Below, piece after piece: positions 17,931-27,954 of a stretch of 64,000 nucleotides of DNA (the stretch's first letter is position 1; every line of letters starts with the position of its first letter). The position numbers and the translations under genes were made by a program. Source of the stretch: Acetivibrio clariflavus DSM 19732 (GTDB taxonomy: Bacteria > Bacillota > Clostridia > Acetivibrionales > Acetivibrionaceae); NCBI RefSeq assembly GCF_000237085.1, contig NC_016627.1:992001-1056000 (forward strand), in the 5' to 3' direction. Under the pieces are notes generated by a model, which saw only the letters and a list, made by a program, of their open reading frames with translations, did no database searches and was not told the origin of the DNA.

Positions 17931-18494
17931 ATGTCATTAATTGGAACAGAAGTTAAACCATTTACTGCTGAAGCTTATCACAATGGAAAATTTATAACAG
18001 TAACAGAACAAGATTTTAAAGGAAAATGGAGTGTAGTATGCTTTTATCCTGCTGACTTTACTTTTGTTTGCCCAACAGAACTTGAAGACCTTCAAAACAA
18101 TTATGAAAAATTAAAAGAGTTAGGTGCTGAAGTTTATTCTGTATCTACTGATACTCATTATACCCATAAAGCATGGCACGATACATCGGAAGCTATAAAG
18201 AAAATTACTTATATAATGATTGGAGATCCTTCACATACCCTTTCCAGAAACTTTGATGTTCTAAATGAAGAAACAGGGTTAGCAGATAGAGGTACGTTTA
18301 TAATAGATCCGGACGGAGTAATTCAATATGTTGAAATATCGGCAGGAAACATTGGACGAAATGCAGATATTCTTATAGATAAGATAAAGGCTGCTCAATA
18401 TGTAAGAAATCATCCTGGTGAAGTTTGCCCGGCAAAATGGAAAGAAGGCGGCCAAACGCTTAAACCAAGCATCGATTTAGTCGGAAAAATATAG
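17931..18494 (+). CDS. ahpC: Alkyl hydroperoxide reductase C, second copy
   Basis: A 187-residue 2-Cys peroxiredoxin with Cys47 (FVCPTE) and Cys166 (EVCPAKW), about 95 % identical to the product at 5182 (nine substitutions by eye). It has no ahpF behind it and must rely on the AhpF at 5758 or another reductase. The ribosome site GAGGAGGAATTTATT and start match copy 1. The IS4-like element lies 48 bp upstream and separates the gene from its old leader at about 16300-16346, so expression may now depend on the IS or be lost. A REP-type element begins right at its stop codon. Confidence 0.93.
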   Translation: MSLIGTEVKPFTAEAYHNGKFITVTEQDFKGKWSVVCFYPADFTFVCPTELEDLQNNYEKLKELGAEVYSVSTDTHYTHKAWHDTSEAIKKITYIMIGDPSHTLSRNFDVLNEETGLADRGTFIIDPDGVIQYVEISAGNIGRNADILIDKIKAAQYVRNHPGEVCPAKWKEGGQTLKPSIDLVGKI

Positions 18495-18809
18495 AACAGG
18501 GGACGGTTCTCTGTTTGAAATCACCCTACCTCTAATGTAATATTTGAGGTAGGGTGATTTTTGCTTTAAAATAAAAAATCTAAATGAAGAAATTATATAC
18601 CTGTAATTTGATGGAAATTATGTTCCTTGTAATAGAATGAAATTGATTTGAATTAATAACTTGGCACAATATAATCTCTACAATTCATATTGATGTTTTG
18701 AGATATTAAGAAACTAGAAATAAGTCTAATATGGCTGTTGACTGGATTAGCGGGTTTGAATTTTAATAAAATTTATTGAAAATAGAACAGAGAACCGTCC
18801 CTTGTTTGA
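18494..18809. mobile_element. REP-bounded mini-element without transposase
   Basis: The left end (AACAGGGGACGGTTCTCTG, 18495-18513), then hairpin ATCACCCTACCT / AGGTAGGGTGAT (18520-18560) with T run, ~225 bp of AT-rich filler without a gene, and the right end (AACAGAGAACCGTCCCTTG, 18786-18804). The ends are imperfect inverted copies of each other and match those of the RAYT unit at 7298-9866. It is best read as a non-autonomous derivative of that unit, inserted into an IS256 element. Confidence 0.65.
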
Positions 18810-18815
18810 CATATT

Positions 18816-19859
18816 GATGATAAGCTAGAATGGGTTACCTGCTACACCAAAAAAATAAAAAGTGAGTTTGGTGAAATTGATATACAAGTGCCTAGAGATT
18901 GTAAAGGAGAATTTCAACCTAAAATTATCCCAAAATATCAGCGTAATGTTTCCGGAATTGAGGAAAAAGTTATAGCTCTATATGCAAGGGGAATGTCTAC
19001 AAGAGATATTAGTCAGCAAATTGAAGAACTTTATGGATTCAGCCTGTCTCCGGAGATGGTTAGCAAGATTACTGACAGAATTGCTCCAGAAATAAAAGAA
19101 TGGCAGCAAAGACCTCTTGAACCTATATATTCTTTTATATTTATGGACGCAATTCATTATAAGGTAAAGGATGAAGGAAGAATAACAAACCGGGCAGCTT
19201 ACGTTGTTCTAGGAGTTACTATTGATGGATATAAAGATATCTTAGGGATATGGATTGGTGATAATGAATCGTCAAAATTTTGGCTAGGTGTGTTAAATGA
19301 CCTAAAAAACAGAGGAGTAGAAGATGTTTTAATCTTTTGTGTAGATGGACTTACCGGACTTAAGGAAGCAATAAATGCAGCATATCCAAAATCTGAAGTG
19401 CAGCGTTGCATAATACATCAGCTGAGAAATTCTTTTAAGTATGTGCCATACAAAGACCTAAAAGCATTTAGTAATGATTTCAAAGAAGTATATCATGCTA
19501 TTAATGAAGAAATAGCATTAGAAAAACTTTATGAACTTAAAGAAAAGTGGGGAAAGGAATATCCTTTTGCAATACGTAGTTGGGAAAATAACTGGGATGT
19601 TATAAGTCCATTTTTCAAATTTCCAGAAGAAATACGAAAAATAATTTATACTACAAATATAATTGAAGGACTACATCGTCAGTTTCGTAAGGTCACAAAA
19701 ACAAAAACAATATTTCCAACAGACAGTTCACTAGAAAAGATTTTATATTTAGCATCAATGAATGTAGTAAAAAAATGGACACAACGTTACAAAAACTGGG
19801 ATAGAGTACTTAGCCAATTGGTAATCCAATATCCAGGTAGGCTGGAAGAGTATATTTAA
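18816..19859 (+). pseudogene. IS256-family transposase, N-terminally truncated
   Basis: An open frame of ~347 codons without its first ~60-70 residues. Recognisable: the IS256 (MULE-type DDE) segment KSEFGEIDIQVPRDCKGEF, MSTRDISQQIEELYG, first catalytic Asp in FIFMDAIHYKV, second in IFCVDGLTGL, the C/H motif VQRCIIHQLRNS and catalytic Glu in TTNIIEGLHRQFRK. The frame runs up to the REP-type right end at 18809, which replaces the missing start. GTG 18888 is only an internal codon. Probably inactive. Confidence 0.85.
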
Positions 19860-19968
19860 GAGCATTCACCCCCACCGCCCTCAAGGGCTCATCCTCATCG
19901 CCGGATGGGCTAGACCTCACAAAATTAAAAATATAGGTTTAAAAGGCTAATACTGACCATTATAAATG

Positions 19969-20024
19969 ATTATTGCCAGATTTAATCAAGTTTATGTATA
20001 AAACTTAACAAATCCGGCAATAAT
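19969..20024. repeat. Long inverted repeat in gap after IS256 remnant
   Basis: ATTATTGCCAGATTT (19969-19983) and AAATCCGGCAATAAT (20010-20024) pair over 15 bases with one G-U; an inner AAGTTT/AAACTT extends the fold. Either a terminator or a decayed element end. The rest of 19860-20138 shows no gene. Confidence 0.45.
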
Positions 20025-20124
20025 ATATAATGAAAAGGCAATAAAAAACAATATTCTGTAAACCTTGTCAACTAAAATTTACTTGCTAAAGAAGGATTAC
20101 ATAAATTATGATACACAAAATTAC

Positions 20125-21652
20125 TTACATTCCCTTCAGAAGCAAAAAATAATGATTATTTTTACTTAAAGAGAATACCAGTTGGGCTATCCTCTTTAAA
20201 TTTACTGCCAATGCTGTTAATTTTGATTGCATTGACATGCTTCTTAAGCCGTACCCTCGGGCACGGCTTAATCCATGAAATCTCTTCATCTCTCCATTTT
20301 TCCACTCTTGACTTGCTCGTTCTTTATATTTTTCTATAAATTCCTTCGTTTTTGCTCTTTGGCTGTATTCATAATATTCAGGTATATTTACACTTATTTC
20401 TAGAGTATTTGATTTCCCTATTTTGAAGCATTGATCTTTCTTTGGACATTTTTGACATCCTTCTACATCAAACTTATATTTCCATGATTCTCGACCGTCT
20501 CTTTTTCTTATCTTTCTCTGCTTCTCTACGGTATAATTCCCATAATCACAAAACCATTGGTCCGAATCCTTATTATACGCATATTTACTCTCATCTATTT
20601 TGTATACCATTTCACTAATCGGTATGTACGCTTCGGCACCGTTTTCTTTTATTACATCTAAAATTGGCTTCCTGAAATATGCTTTATCCCCATATACCTC
20701 TTTTATTTCTATTCCGCTATCCTTTGTCAAATCAATTAATTCTTCAAATCCTGTACCGTCAACGTATGCACCGTTATATACCCTTACTGCCGTTATTATC
20801 CTTTCTTTTGTCGTCATTGCATACTCTGTTTTATATCCAAAAAACTTTCTGTTTTCGATTTATATCCTACTCTTGCATCCTGGTCTACTAATGACCTTAT
20901 ACTCTTTTGTTCTATAAATTTTGGGTCTTCTAATATCTCACGGGCTTTTTCTATAACTTTGCATGTTTTCGTATGTTTTTCCCGTTCAATTTTTTCTTCA
21001 ACCTGCGCAATGACTTCTTCCACATAAGCCTTCATTGTCGCTTTTGCTTCTTTATGATCTGCTATTTCCTTATAGTTTGGAATATTTGTATTGATTTCTT
21101 CCGGTATCTCTCCTGCCTCTTTTTCTAGATTTTTAAATATCTTTTTGGTAATATGCTTTAGTACCCTCTCGGGTACTTTTTTTACAGTATTGGCATGAGT
21201 GTGTGTACAATCAATACTAATTCCACCGGACTTAATTATATTTTTTTCTACACACTGTTTTACTACTTCAGTTATTATTTCATCCATTGTAACTTCCTGT
21301 AGCCTATGAACTCTGAATTTTGCCAGTAAACTCGGATGGGGAAGTTCTTCTTCAGGATTAATTCCAAGAAACCATAGGTATGCCAGATTTAATGAAGCTT
21401 CCTCGATTACACGTTCATCGGATAAGTTGTACAAATACTGAAGAATTAAAAGCCTTAACATAAGTTCAGGCTCTTTTGCAGGTCGGCCATAATATTTACA
21501 ATAGGATTTTTACAATAGGATTTTTCGAGTAGTTTATTAATAAAACTAAAATCAATTGCATTATTTATTAATTTAAGTATATGATTTTCTGGAATTTTAT
21601 TGTATAATATTGAATAGATGCTTAATTGATTATTTTTATCTTTTAGCATTAA
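20125..21652 (-). pseudogene. IS1182-family transposase, broken copy
   Basis: Three frames together match the 516-aa product of 8168-9718: residues ~1-60 (frame ending near 21500), ~60-275 (20814-21461) and ~285-510 (20125-20817). Two lesions are visible. A 14-bp tandem duplication (TTACAATAGGATTT twice, 21496-21523) shifts the frame early. One A is missing in the run at 20838-20843 (A6 versus A7 in the intact copy). The last residues are replaced because the element's end is deleted. Not functional. Confidence 0.9.
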
Positions 21653-21778
21653 AAAACCTCCTTTGTGGTGTTGGTTTGTCGTGATTCCATTATACCATTG
21701 AAGGAGGTTTTTTACTATATATTTGTTGAAATATATCGAATGTTTTACATTTTTTATTTGGCGTTTTTCAGTGGTTTC
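20139..21778. mobile_element. IS1182-like element, second copy, decayed
   Basis: Nearly identical to 8221-9848, but the first 78 bp of that copy (including the left inverted repeat) are missing. The right end CAGTGGTTTC (to 21778) is kept and abuts GGACGGTTCTCTGTTTGA, a REP-like left end. So both IS1182 copies in the window sit in the same kind of palindrome. Confidence 0.85.
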
Positions 21779-21840
21779 GGACGGTTCTCTGTTTGATATC
21801 ACCCAACCGCTATTGTTAACTAAAGGTAGGGTGATTTTTT
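21779..21840 (+). repeat. REP-like end with hairpin, next to IS1182 copy 2
   Basis: GGACGGTTCTCTGTTTGA then ATCACCCAACC...GGTAGGGTGATTTTTT, matching the left part of the RAYT unit at 7303-7362. No transposase gene follows; its other half was lost or interrupted by the IS. The stretch 21841-22245 contains no gene I can support. Confidence 0.65.
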
Positions 21841-22254
21841 GATAAGAGACGCTGAGAGGCGATATAAACAGAAACACTTATTTTAGGATAGATAAGGTTT
21901 TAATATGTTAACAAATATGGAAAAAATATTAAGACAAGTTGTTTTTGTTCTAAAACCTTTACCATAACTAACCTTAAAATTATGAATGTTTGATAATTAA
22001 ATTCATTAGTTATATTGGTCCATTCTTTTGTAATCGGTAAATTCTACAAATTTTTTTGTATAATTTATACTTTGAGTTTATTAAGATACAAAATATCTAT
22101 AAACTAAAATAATTTAATTCTGAAAAATTATTTATAGTATATAATATTTTTTTATATTTATCAGTCAGGATATTTATCGAGCCGAAGATATTTGGATAGG
22201 AGGAATTAGTGTAAATATCGGTTTTATTTTTAATTTGCAGACTAGTTGTTTGTA

Positions 22255-22639
22255 ATGTTAAAGGTAGTAGAGAACATTGAAAAAACTGTATGTTTAGCAT
22301 TAATATTATGCATATTTACCTTAATTACATCATGTACTGGATATAAGAAGCTTAATGAAATCAAGGCAACAGATTTTTTTAGCGGAATTGTGTGTTGTAT
22401 TCCGTTAAAAATACCATCGGATTCGATTACAAGTGGATTTTTACATACGATGATGATATTGATGAATTAAAGGCAAGACTTGATGAAATTTCAAATAAAG
22501 AAGGAAGTTTTTCGGTGCAATATTTACCGTATAATGCCCTATTAATGTTTATACTAAAGATTCAAAAAATGCTCTTTATTTGATTCAAGAATATCGGCTA
22601 GGACCACTCAAAAAAATTAAATTGAATAAAATAATGTAA
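22255..22639 (+). pseudogene. Small lipoprotein gene, frameshifted
   Basis: ATG 22255 (or TTG 22246) opens a signal peptide with a lipobox-like end (LITSCTGYK). The frame breaks near 22400. A second frame supplies KWIFTYDDDIDELKARLDEIS, and a third, after ~22545, supplies YTKDSKNALYLIQEYRLG, ending TAA 22639. Together this would be a ~125-residue secreted lipoprotein. It precedes the bacteriocin transporter in the same direction and could once have been an immunity lipoprotein; that role is speculation. Confidence 0.5.
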
Positions 22640-22817
22640 ATAAATAGAAAAAATACATAAAAATGCATATAAAAACAAACAAAAAACAAATTGATAAAAA
22701 ATAGAAAAATTGTTAATATAACTAGTGAATAATAACAAATATTGTATAATTAATCTATTAATTATATTTATTACAGATAAGTATTACATTAATTTTAGTT
22801 AATTATTGGGTGAAAAA

Positions 22818-25039
22818 ATGAAATATACTTTTGTTAGACAACATGATGCCACTGATTGTGCAGCAGCATGTCTTGCGATGATATGTTTGCATTATAAAAA
22901 AGAAACTACGATAACAAAACTTAGAGATTTAATGGGTACCGATATAAAAGGTACAAATATAATTGGGTTAAAAAAATGCTGTGATGAGTTGGGATTTACT
23001 TCTCAGGCGGTTCGAGTTGATAAGGAAGGTTTTTTGAGTGACTTTACTCTGCCGTGTATTGCGAATGTTATTACTAAAGAGGGACTTAGTCACTTTGTTG
23101 TAATATTTAAGAAAACTAAAAAACATGTTATAATAGGTGATCCTGCAAAGAATTTATTGAAGGTTAAGATAGACGAGTTTTACAAGGATTTTACAGGTGT
23201 ATTACTCATATTGAAACCCAATCAGAATTTTGTAAGCGATAAGATAAAGGGAGAAAAAGTATTTTATAGATTCTTGAAGCTTTTATTACCGCAAAAAAAC
23301 TTTTCATTTATTCAATTTTGGCTTCAATTATATTGACGATATTGGGAATAGTGTCTTCACTTTTCAATAAAGTAATTATGGATGAAATATTGCCATACCA
23401 ATTAAAAGGTATGCTGGTCTCAGTGCTGATAATATTTTCAGTTATTGCGGTTACGCAAGTGGTAATTGGTTTTATAAGACAGTGGATGATGATATATTTG
23501 TCCCAGAAAATAGATATACCTTTGTTGCTGGGCTATTTTGAACACGTTTATAAACTTCCGATGAAGTTTTTTGCTTCAAGGAAAACTGGAGATATTATTA
23601 CAAGATTTTCTGATGCATTTACCATTAAAGGTATATTTACAAATATTGCTTTGACGTTGATTATTGATATTTTAATGACACTGATAACCGGTGTGATTTT
23701 GTTTAAGATGAATGCTGCTCTATTTGTGGTGATTCTTTTCCTTACAGTAATAAGTATCGGTTTAGTATTTGTCTTTAAAGAGCCGTATAAAAAACTTAAT
23801 GAAGAACAGATGCAACAATCTTCAGTGCTAAATTCACAAATAATTGAAGGACTGAGAGCAGTTGAAACAATTAAGGGGAATGCGAATGAAGAAACGGAAT
23901 TAGAGAACATTGAAAGAGAATATATAAGGTTGTTAAGAATAGGATTAAGGGGAGGAATGCTGTCTAATATTCAGGGTTCCATATCCAGCCTTGTACAGAC
24001 TGTTGGTAATTTAGCATTGATGTATATAGGGGTTATGCAAGTTATTAATAATGAAATATCATTAGGAAGTCTGATGGCGTTTATTACATTATCCGGGTAT
24101 TTTATGGAACCTGTAGGGAGGCTTGTCCAATTACAGTTACAGATACAGGAAGCGAATATATCAATGAAAAGAATAGCGGAGATTTTAGACAGTGAGATAG
24201 AGCAGGAAGATGGCAGTTATCAAAATGTTGAGAAAATAGAGGGGGATATTGAGTTTATAAATGTTACTTTTAGATATGGAAATAGGAAACCGGTTCTTAA
24301 AAATATTTCTTTCAGAATTCCGAAAGGAAAAAAAGTAGCATTGATTGGAAGCAGCGGAAGTGGCAAATCTACGATTGCTAAATTGTTGCTCAAATATTAT
24401 GAGCCGGAAAATGGAGAAATACTTATTGATGGAGTTGATATCAGCGAATTTAGTAACAGTTCACTTAGAAAAGCGATATCATATGTTCCTCAGAATGTAG
24501 AGCTTTTTTCCAAAAGTATTTATGACAATATAAGGATTACAAAAATGAATTCGACTTTGGAAGAAGTTAAAGAAGCAGCGAAACAAGCAGGTGCTCATGA
24601 ATTTATAAAAAGACTTCCATTGCAATATTATACTTATCTTGAGGAATCGGGAAACGGACTGAGCGGTGGAGAAAAGCAGAGGATTGCTTTGGCAAGGGCA
24701 TTTCTTAAAAAGAGTGAATTTTATATATTGGATGAGCCCACAAGTAATCTTGATTTTGCAACAGAGAGTATAATTTTCGACATGATTTACAATAAATTCG
24801 AGAATAAATCGATGTTGATTATTGCACATAGATTGGCAACTATAAAGAATTGTGATGAAATTATTGTAATTGATAAAGGTGAAATTATTGAGAAAGGTAC
24901 TCATGAAGAGTTAATAGCACTTAAGGGAAAGTATTATGAACTTTGGGAGATGCAACAGGGGAATTTTGTTACGAAGAATGATGTGGAGGAATTGAAAGAA
25001 GAAATAGCAATCGCCGGGGAAGAAGAAATGTGTTATTAG
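22818..25039 (+). CDS. Bacteriocin-type C39 peptidase/ABC exporter, split by -1 shift at A7
   Basis: Frame 1 (22818-23335) encodes the C39 leader peptidase: QHDATDCAAACL with catalytic Cys14, His92 in LSHFVVIF and Asp108 in IGDPAKN. Frame 2 (functional from ~23300 to 25039) encodes a six-span membrane domain and an ABC ATPase: Walker A GSSGSGKST, signature LSGGEKQRIALARA, Walker B YILDEPTSNLD, His in AHRL. The junction is the in-phase heptamer A AAA AAC at 23294-23300; a -1 slip gives KLFIYSILASII and continuity. Such proteins cut double-glycine leaders and export the peptide. ATG 22818 is used. The gene may be live by slippage or be a fresh pseudogene. Confidence 0.82.
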
Positions 25040-25042
25040 GAT

Positions 25043-25070
25043 GTAACATTAATGTTACATTAATGTTAAC
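25043..25070 (+). promoter_or_regulatory. Perfect palindrome upstream of bacteriocin precursor
   Basis: GTAACATTAATGTTAC (25043-25058) is a perfect 16-bp palindrome, and ATTAATGTTAAC repeats half of it at once. It lies 4 bp after the exporter stop and ~75 bp before the precursor start. Candidate operator or weak terminator. Confidence 0.45.
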
Positions 25071-25130
25071 ATAATATTTTACACTTGGTTGCAATCAAGG
25101 AAAAATTCTAGCTTAAAGGAGGATTATGGA

Positions 25131-25526
25131 ATGAAAATGAATTATGACGGAACATTGTTAATGCCTAGTAACTATGTTGTAATGGATAAAGAAGAGATGA
25201 CTTATGTTGATGGAGGAGGCGAACTGTGGATACAAATTAGTAATAACAGTTTAATAATCAGCATATTGTCGGCACTTGGAGGAGCTTTAACGAAATCAAC
25301 AGCAGAAGCCGCTTTAGCTGCTGCAGGGGCAGCTATTGCTACAGCAATAGAATTAGGTACAGCAGGAACAGGAACATTATATGTAGGTGCATTTCTTATA
25401 GCTTGGGGAAGTGTTGTGCCAATAATAGCTTCAGCTGCGGTTACATATGGAATTAACAGTTTAAAAGGAAAGAAATTCAAAATATGTGATGTCCCATTCT
25501 TGCCGGACTTTACACTTAAGATATAA
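25131..25526 (+). CDS. Bacteriocin-like precursor with double-glycine leader (131 aa)
   Basis: ATG 25131 follows AAAGGAGG (25115-25122). A ~30-residue leader ends DKEEMTYVDGG, the double-glycine type cut by C39 peptidases; leaders with E/M/V-rich cores like this are common. The mature part of ~100 residues is rich in Ala/Gly with two long hydrophobic helices (GGALTKSTAEAALAAAGAAI and YVGAFLIAWGSVVPIIASAA), separated by GTAGTGT, and ends in a basic KGKKFKICD tail with a single Cys. This fits a pore-forming class II-type peptide, larger than average. It lies directly behind the matching exporter gene. Antibacterial action is inferred, not shown; a secreted signal or toxin of other kind is possible. 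Confidence 0.72.
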   Translation: MKMNYDGTLLMPSNYVVMDKEEMTYVDGGGELWIQISNNSLIISILSALGGALTKSTAEAALAAAGAAIATAIELGTAGTGTLYVGAFLIAWGSVVPIIASAAVTYGINSLKGKKFKICDVPFLPDFTLKI

Positions 25527-25544
25527 GAGTAATTTATTTTTAAA

Positions 25545-25576
25545 TAGTCAAGGCTGCAATATTGCAGTCTTGACTA
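25545..25576 (+). terminator. Strong hairpin after bacteriocin precursor
   Basis: TAGTCAAGGCTGCAAT and ATTGCAGTCTTGACTA form a 16-bp stem with one G-U and almost no loop. There is no long U tract behind it (GGATTATTT), so partial termination or 3'-end protection of a precursor mRNA is likely, leaving some read-through to the genes beyond. Confidence 0.6.
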
Positions 25577-25623
25577 GGATTATTTAATAATACAATTAGT
25601 ATATTTTAAATGGAGGAACAATA

Positions 25624-25806
25624 ATGAATAATACATATTCAAAAAAAAGAGGAAAAAAGTATTTTTTATTGTTAGTATTAGTGCTTTTTATATCCAGCTC
25701 TATTTTATCGTGGTTTAAGCTATCCGGAATTTTAGGATTTTTAATCATTTTTATACCAGTTTTTACATTTGAAATTATATGGACTAATTACTTTGAAAAG
25801 AAATAA
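25624..25806 (+). CDS. Small two-span membrane protein, candidate immunity protein (60 aa)
   Basis: ATG 25624 follows TGGAGGAACAATA. The protein has a basic start (SKKRGKK), two hydrophobic spans (FLLLVLVLFISSSILSWF, GILGFLIIFIPVFTF) and a KK tail. Small, basic two-span proteins next to bacteriocin precursors often give self-immunity; position is the only evidence here. Its end overlaps the possible early starts of the next gene. Confidence 0.55.
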   Translation: MNNTYSKKRGKKYFLLLVLVLFISSSILSWFKLSGILGFLIIFIPVFTFEIIWTNYFEKK

Positions 25807-25843
25807 TCATATTGAGAAGTGCGTAAATTGGCAGGAGATATAT

Positions 25844-26989
25844 GTGAAGAAAGTAGACATAAGAAGTTTAATTTTAAATATTTTAATTGTTTGCCTGTAT
25901 ATTTTAAGCATATACTATCTGTTTAATTGTATATTAAAAAGTGAAAGTTTTTCGATGATAGATTATATTTTGCTTTTTATTGTTATTTGCTATATATCTA
26001 TTACCGTTCATGAAGTTGCTCATTCTTTAGCTTATATTTTTCACCGAATGAGAATAAGAGCAATATATATTTATCCTTTTTGTTTTATAAAGAATAAAAA
26101 TAATTGGAAAACGCTAATAAATTTTAATTGTGTAGGTCTCATGGGGGCATCTGTTGTAGATCTATTTGAAATAAATAATGATGATGATTTCAAGAGAGTG
26201 ACTGAGGCATTTGCGAATTCGATGTTATGTGCAACAATATCCGGTATTATTATGACAATTTTAGGATTGGTTTTGATAATTATAGGATATGTGGCAGGTG
26301 AAAATAAAAGTTTAGTAGATGTAGGAGGTTTATTATTTGCTATAAATTTTGTTTTAGTGATCAATTGTTTTGCTAGATCGGGAAATGTGGGAGGAGATTA
26401 TTTTGCATATAAATATATGTTTAAAAATAATGAAATTTCTGCACAGTTTATTTTTAATTACATAAAGCTGTCATCGAATTACAATGAGATTCGAAGGAAT
26501 AATACATATTTAAGGAAAATGCTGATAAAAATTTTTGAAAGGAAGGTAGAAGAAGATATAACAAATATTGATGCTATTTCAATTGCAACAGGTTTTATAT
26601 CTGACTTTTTGGCGGCAAAAATTGATTTGCCGGAGTCAATAAAAATATATTTAAAAGATTTTTATAGAAATACTGATAAATTTTCCAAAGTGAAAAACAT
26701 TGAGATATACAAAAAGTTTATTACTAGAGTTGCTTGTTATTATGAGTTTATTGGTAAACATGAAATAGCTGAAAAACTTTATAATGATTTAATTATAAAT
26801 TTTCCAAAGGGAGAAGTTGATAATTATTATAAATTGCAAGCGGAACAAATAATTTTACACAAAGATAATTACGCAATTTTGAGCGACAGAAAGAATATTA
26901 AACCTGATACATTTTATACTTTTTATAGATTATTTGATGGATATATTAGTGATGAAGTTTATATTAATGGGCTAAGAAATAGTAAATAG
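25844..26989 (+). CDS. Membrane metalloprotease-like protein, M50 (site-2 protease) type
   Basis: From GTG 25844 (behind AGGAGA, 25833-25838) a 381-residue protein; longer in-frame TTG starts to 25769 lack a ribosome site. Spans at ~8-27 and ~40-60. The second carries zinc motif HEVAH at 56-60, followed by HRMRIRAIYIYPFCF, the usual M50 arrangement. Further spans at ~120-160 and ~175-200 lead to SGNVGGDYFAYKYM, where family members have a second metal ligand Asp. The C-terminal ~170 residues look soluble and helical, TPR-like. In lantibiotic and class II loci M50-like proteins can mature, transport or protect. It lies between precursor and adaptor genes. Confidence 0.65.
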   Translation: MKKVDIRSLILNILIVCLYILSIYYLFNCILKSESFSMIDYILLFIVICYISITVHEVAHSLAYIFHRMRIRAIYIYPFCFIKNKNNWKTLINFNCVGLMGASVVDLFEINNDDDFKRVTEAFANSMLCATISGIIMTILGLVLIIIGYVAGENKSLVDVGGLLFAINFVLVINCFARSGNVGGDYFAYKYMFKNNEISAQFIFNYIKLSSNYNEIRRNNTYLRKMLIKIFERKVEEDITNIDAISIATGFISDFLAAKIDLPESIKIYLKDFYRNTDKFSKVKNIEIYKKFITRVACYYEFIGKHEIAEKLYNDLIINFPKGEVDNYYKLQAEQIILHKDNYAILSDRKNIKPDTFYTFYRLFDGYISDEVYINGLRNSK

Positions 26990-27954
26990 CTAAACAGATA
27001 AAAGAACTTTGAAAAACTTGTAAGACGCGAGCTGGTTTAAATTGTCCAATGTAATGCAAATGTACAAAAAAGGTTCCAAGTATCTTAATATAGGATTTTA
27101 CAATTTGGAATCAACTAGCTGTATTACATGTTCTTATATCAGAGACTGTGTATAAACTTATTACTGAACAAGAAAAGAACGATGAGTTCATGGAGAATAA
27201 ATCTTTTGAAAATCCTATAGGTGGACGATTTAATATCTATCGCATATGTACGACTGTACCGGTTAATGTATAAGAATGTTGTTTTTCAAAACACTATAAG
27301 AAACTAAGCTATGACGTTCTTGTTCCTGAAGTTACACATAACTTTACGTATCGATTTTTTCTGTCGGATACAGCTTGTACAGAAAGTAGCTAATCCTACT
27401 GCCTTAATAAAATTACTGCTAAGTACGAAAAAGAAGTCATCGATGAAATTAATCGAAGCAAGTTTATTGAAAGACTTTAGTTCGGGGAATCATCGGTAAA
27501 ATAACTGTGGAAGAACGGAAGATAGTGAGCGGAGCATGACATTTAACAAAGATGTTTATCTCAGAGATAAAAATATAGAAAACTATGAGAAGACTTATTA
27601 GATACCATGAATATTGAGAAAACACACAGAGATATTCTGCAAAGCTCTATGGGAGATAACTCTTGACTAGAGGGTATTATGATTCTAATAATGAGAGACT
27701 ATCGTATGAAGCAGGAGTTAAGCATGTCTGAATTTCAGAGCTAAGCAGGATGTCCAAAGAGAGAATTGAGTTTGAGAGTAGTTTAGTTTTAGAGACAGAA
27801 GGGTGCATCAGTTGTTTGAAACGTCATTTTGGACTAAAGTGGAGCAAGGATATGTAGCTTTAAAAAACCGATTTTATCAGGTCAATCTAAATAATAAATT
27901 GTTTGATAGTTTTTATTGGAGAAAAAGATATGAATATTAGAGGGAGGATTAGAA
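26990..27954. other. Gene-poor stretch with decayed coding fragments
   Basis: No intact gene. Short open stretches on the plus strand give plausible protein text: ~27119-27270 (LITEQEKNDEFMENKSFENP, ending TAA), ~27435-27480 (EVIDEINRSKFIERL) and ~27550-27598 (DVYLRDKNIENYEKTY). All end in early stops or change frame. I cannot name the parent genes. The region looks like the rubble of one or two genes lost between the protease and the GyrI-like gene. Confidence 0.4.

Noticed and set aside
20600-20917. 105-codon plus-strand frame in the second IS1182 copy
   Set aside because: Antisense shadow of the broken transposase gene.
22690-22800. Promoter for the bacteriocin locus with -10 TATAAT at 22745
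   Set aside because: No acceptable -35 box at 16-18 bp; the AT content makes TATAAT likely by chance.
27311-27499. 62-codon open frame in the decayed stretch
   Set aside because: No ribosome site; a neighbouring frame gives more protein-like text (EVIDEINRSKFIERL), so this frame is a by-product.
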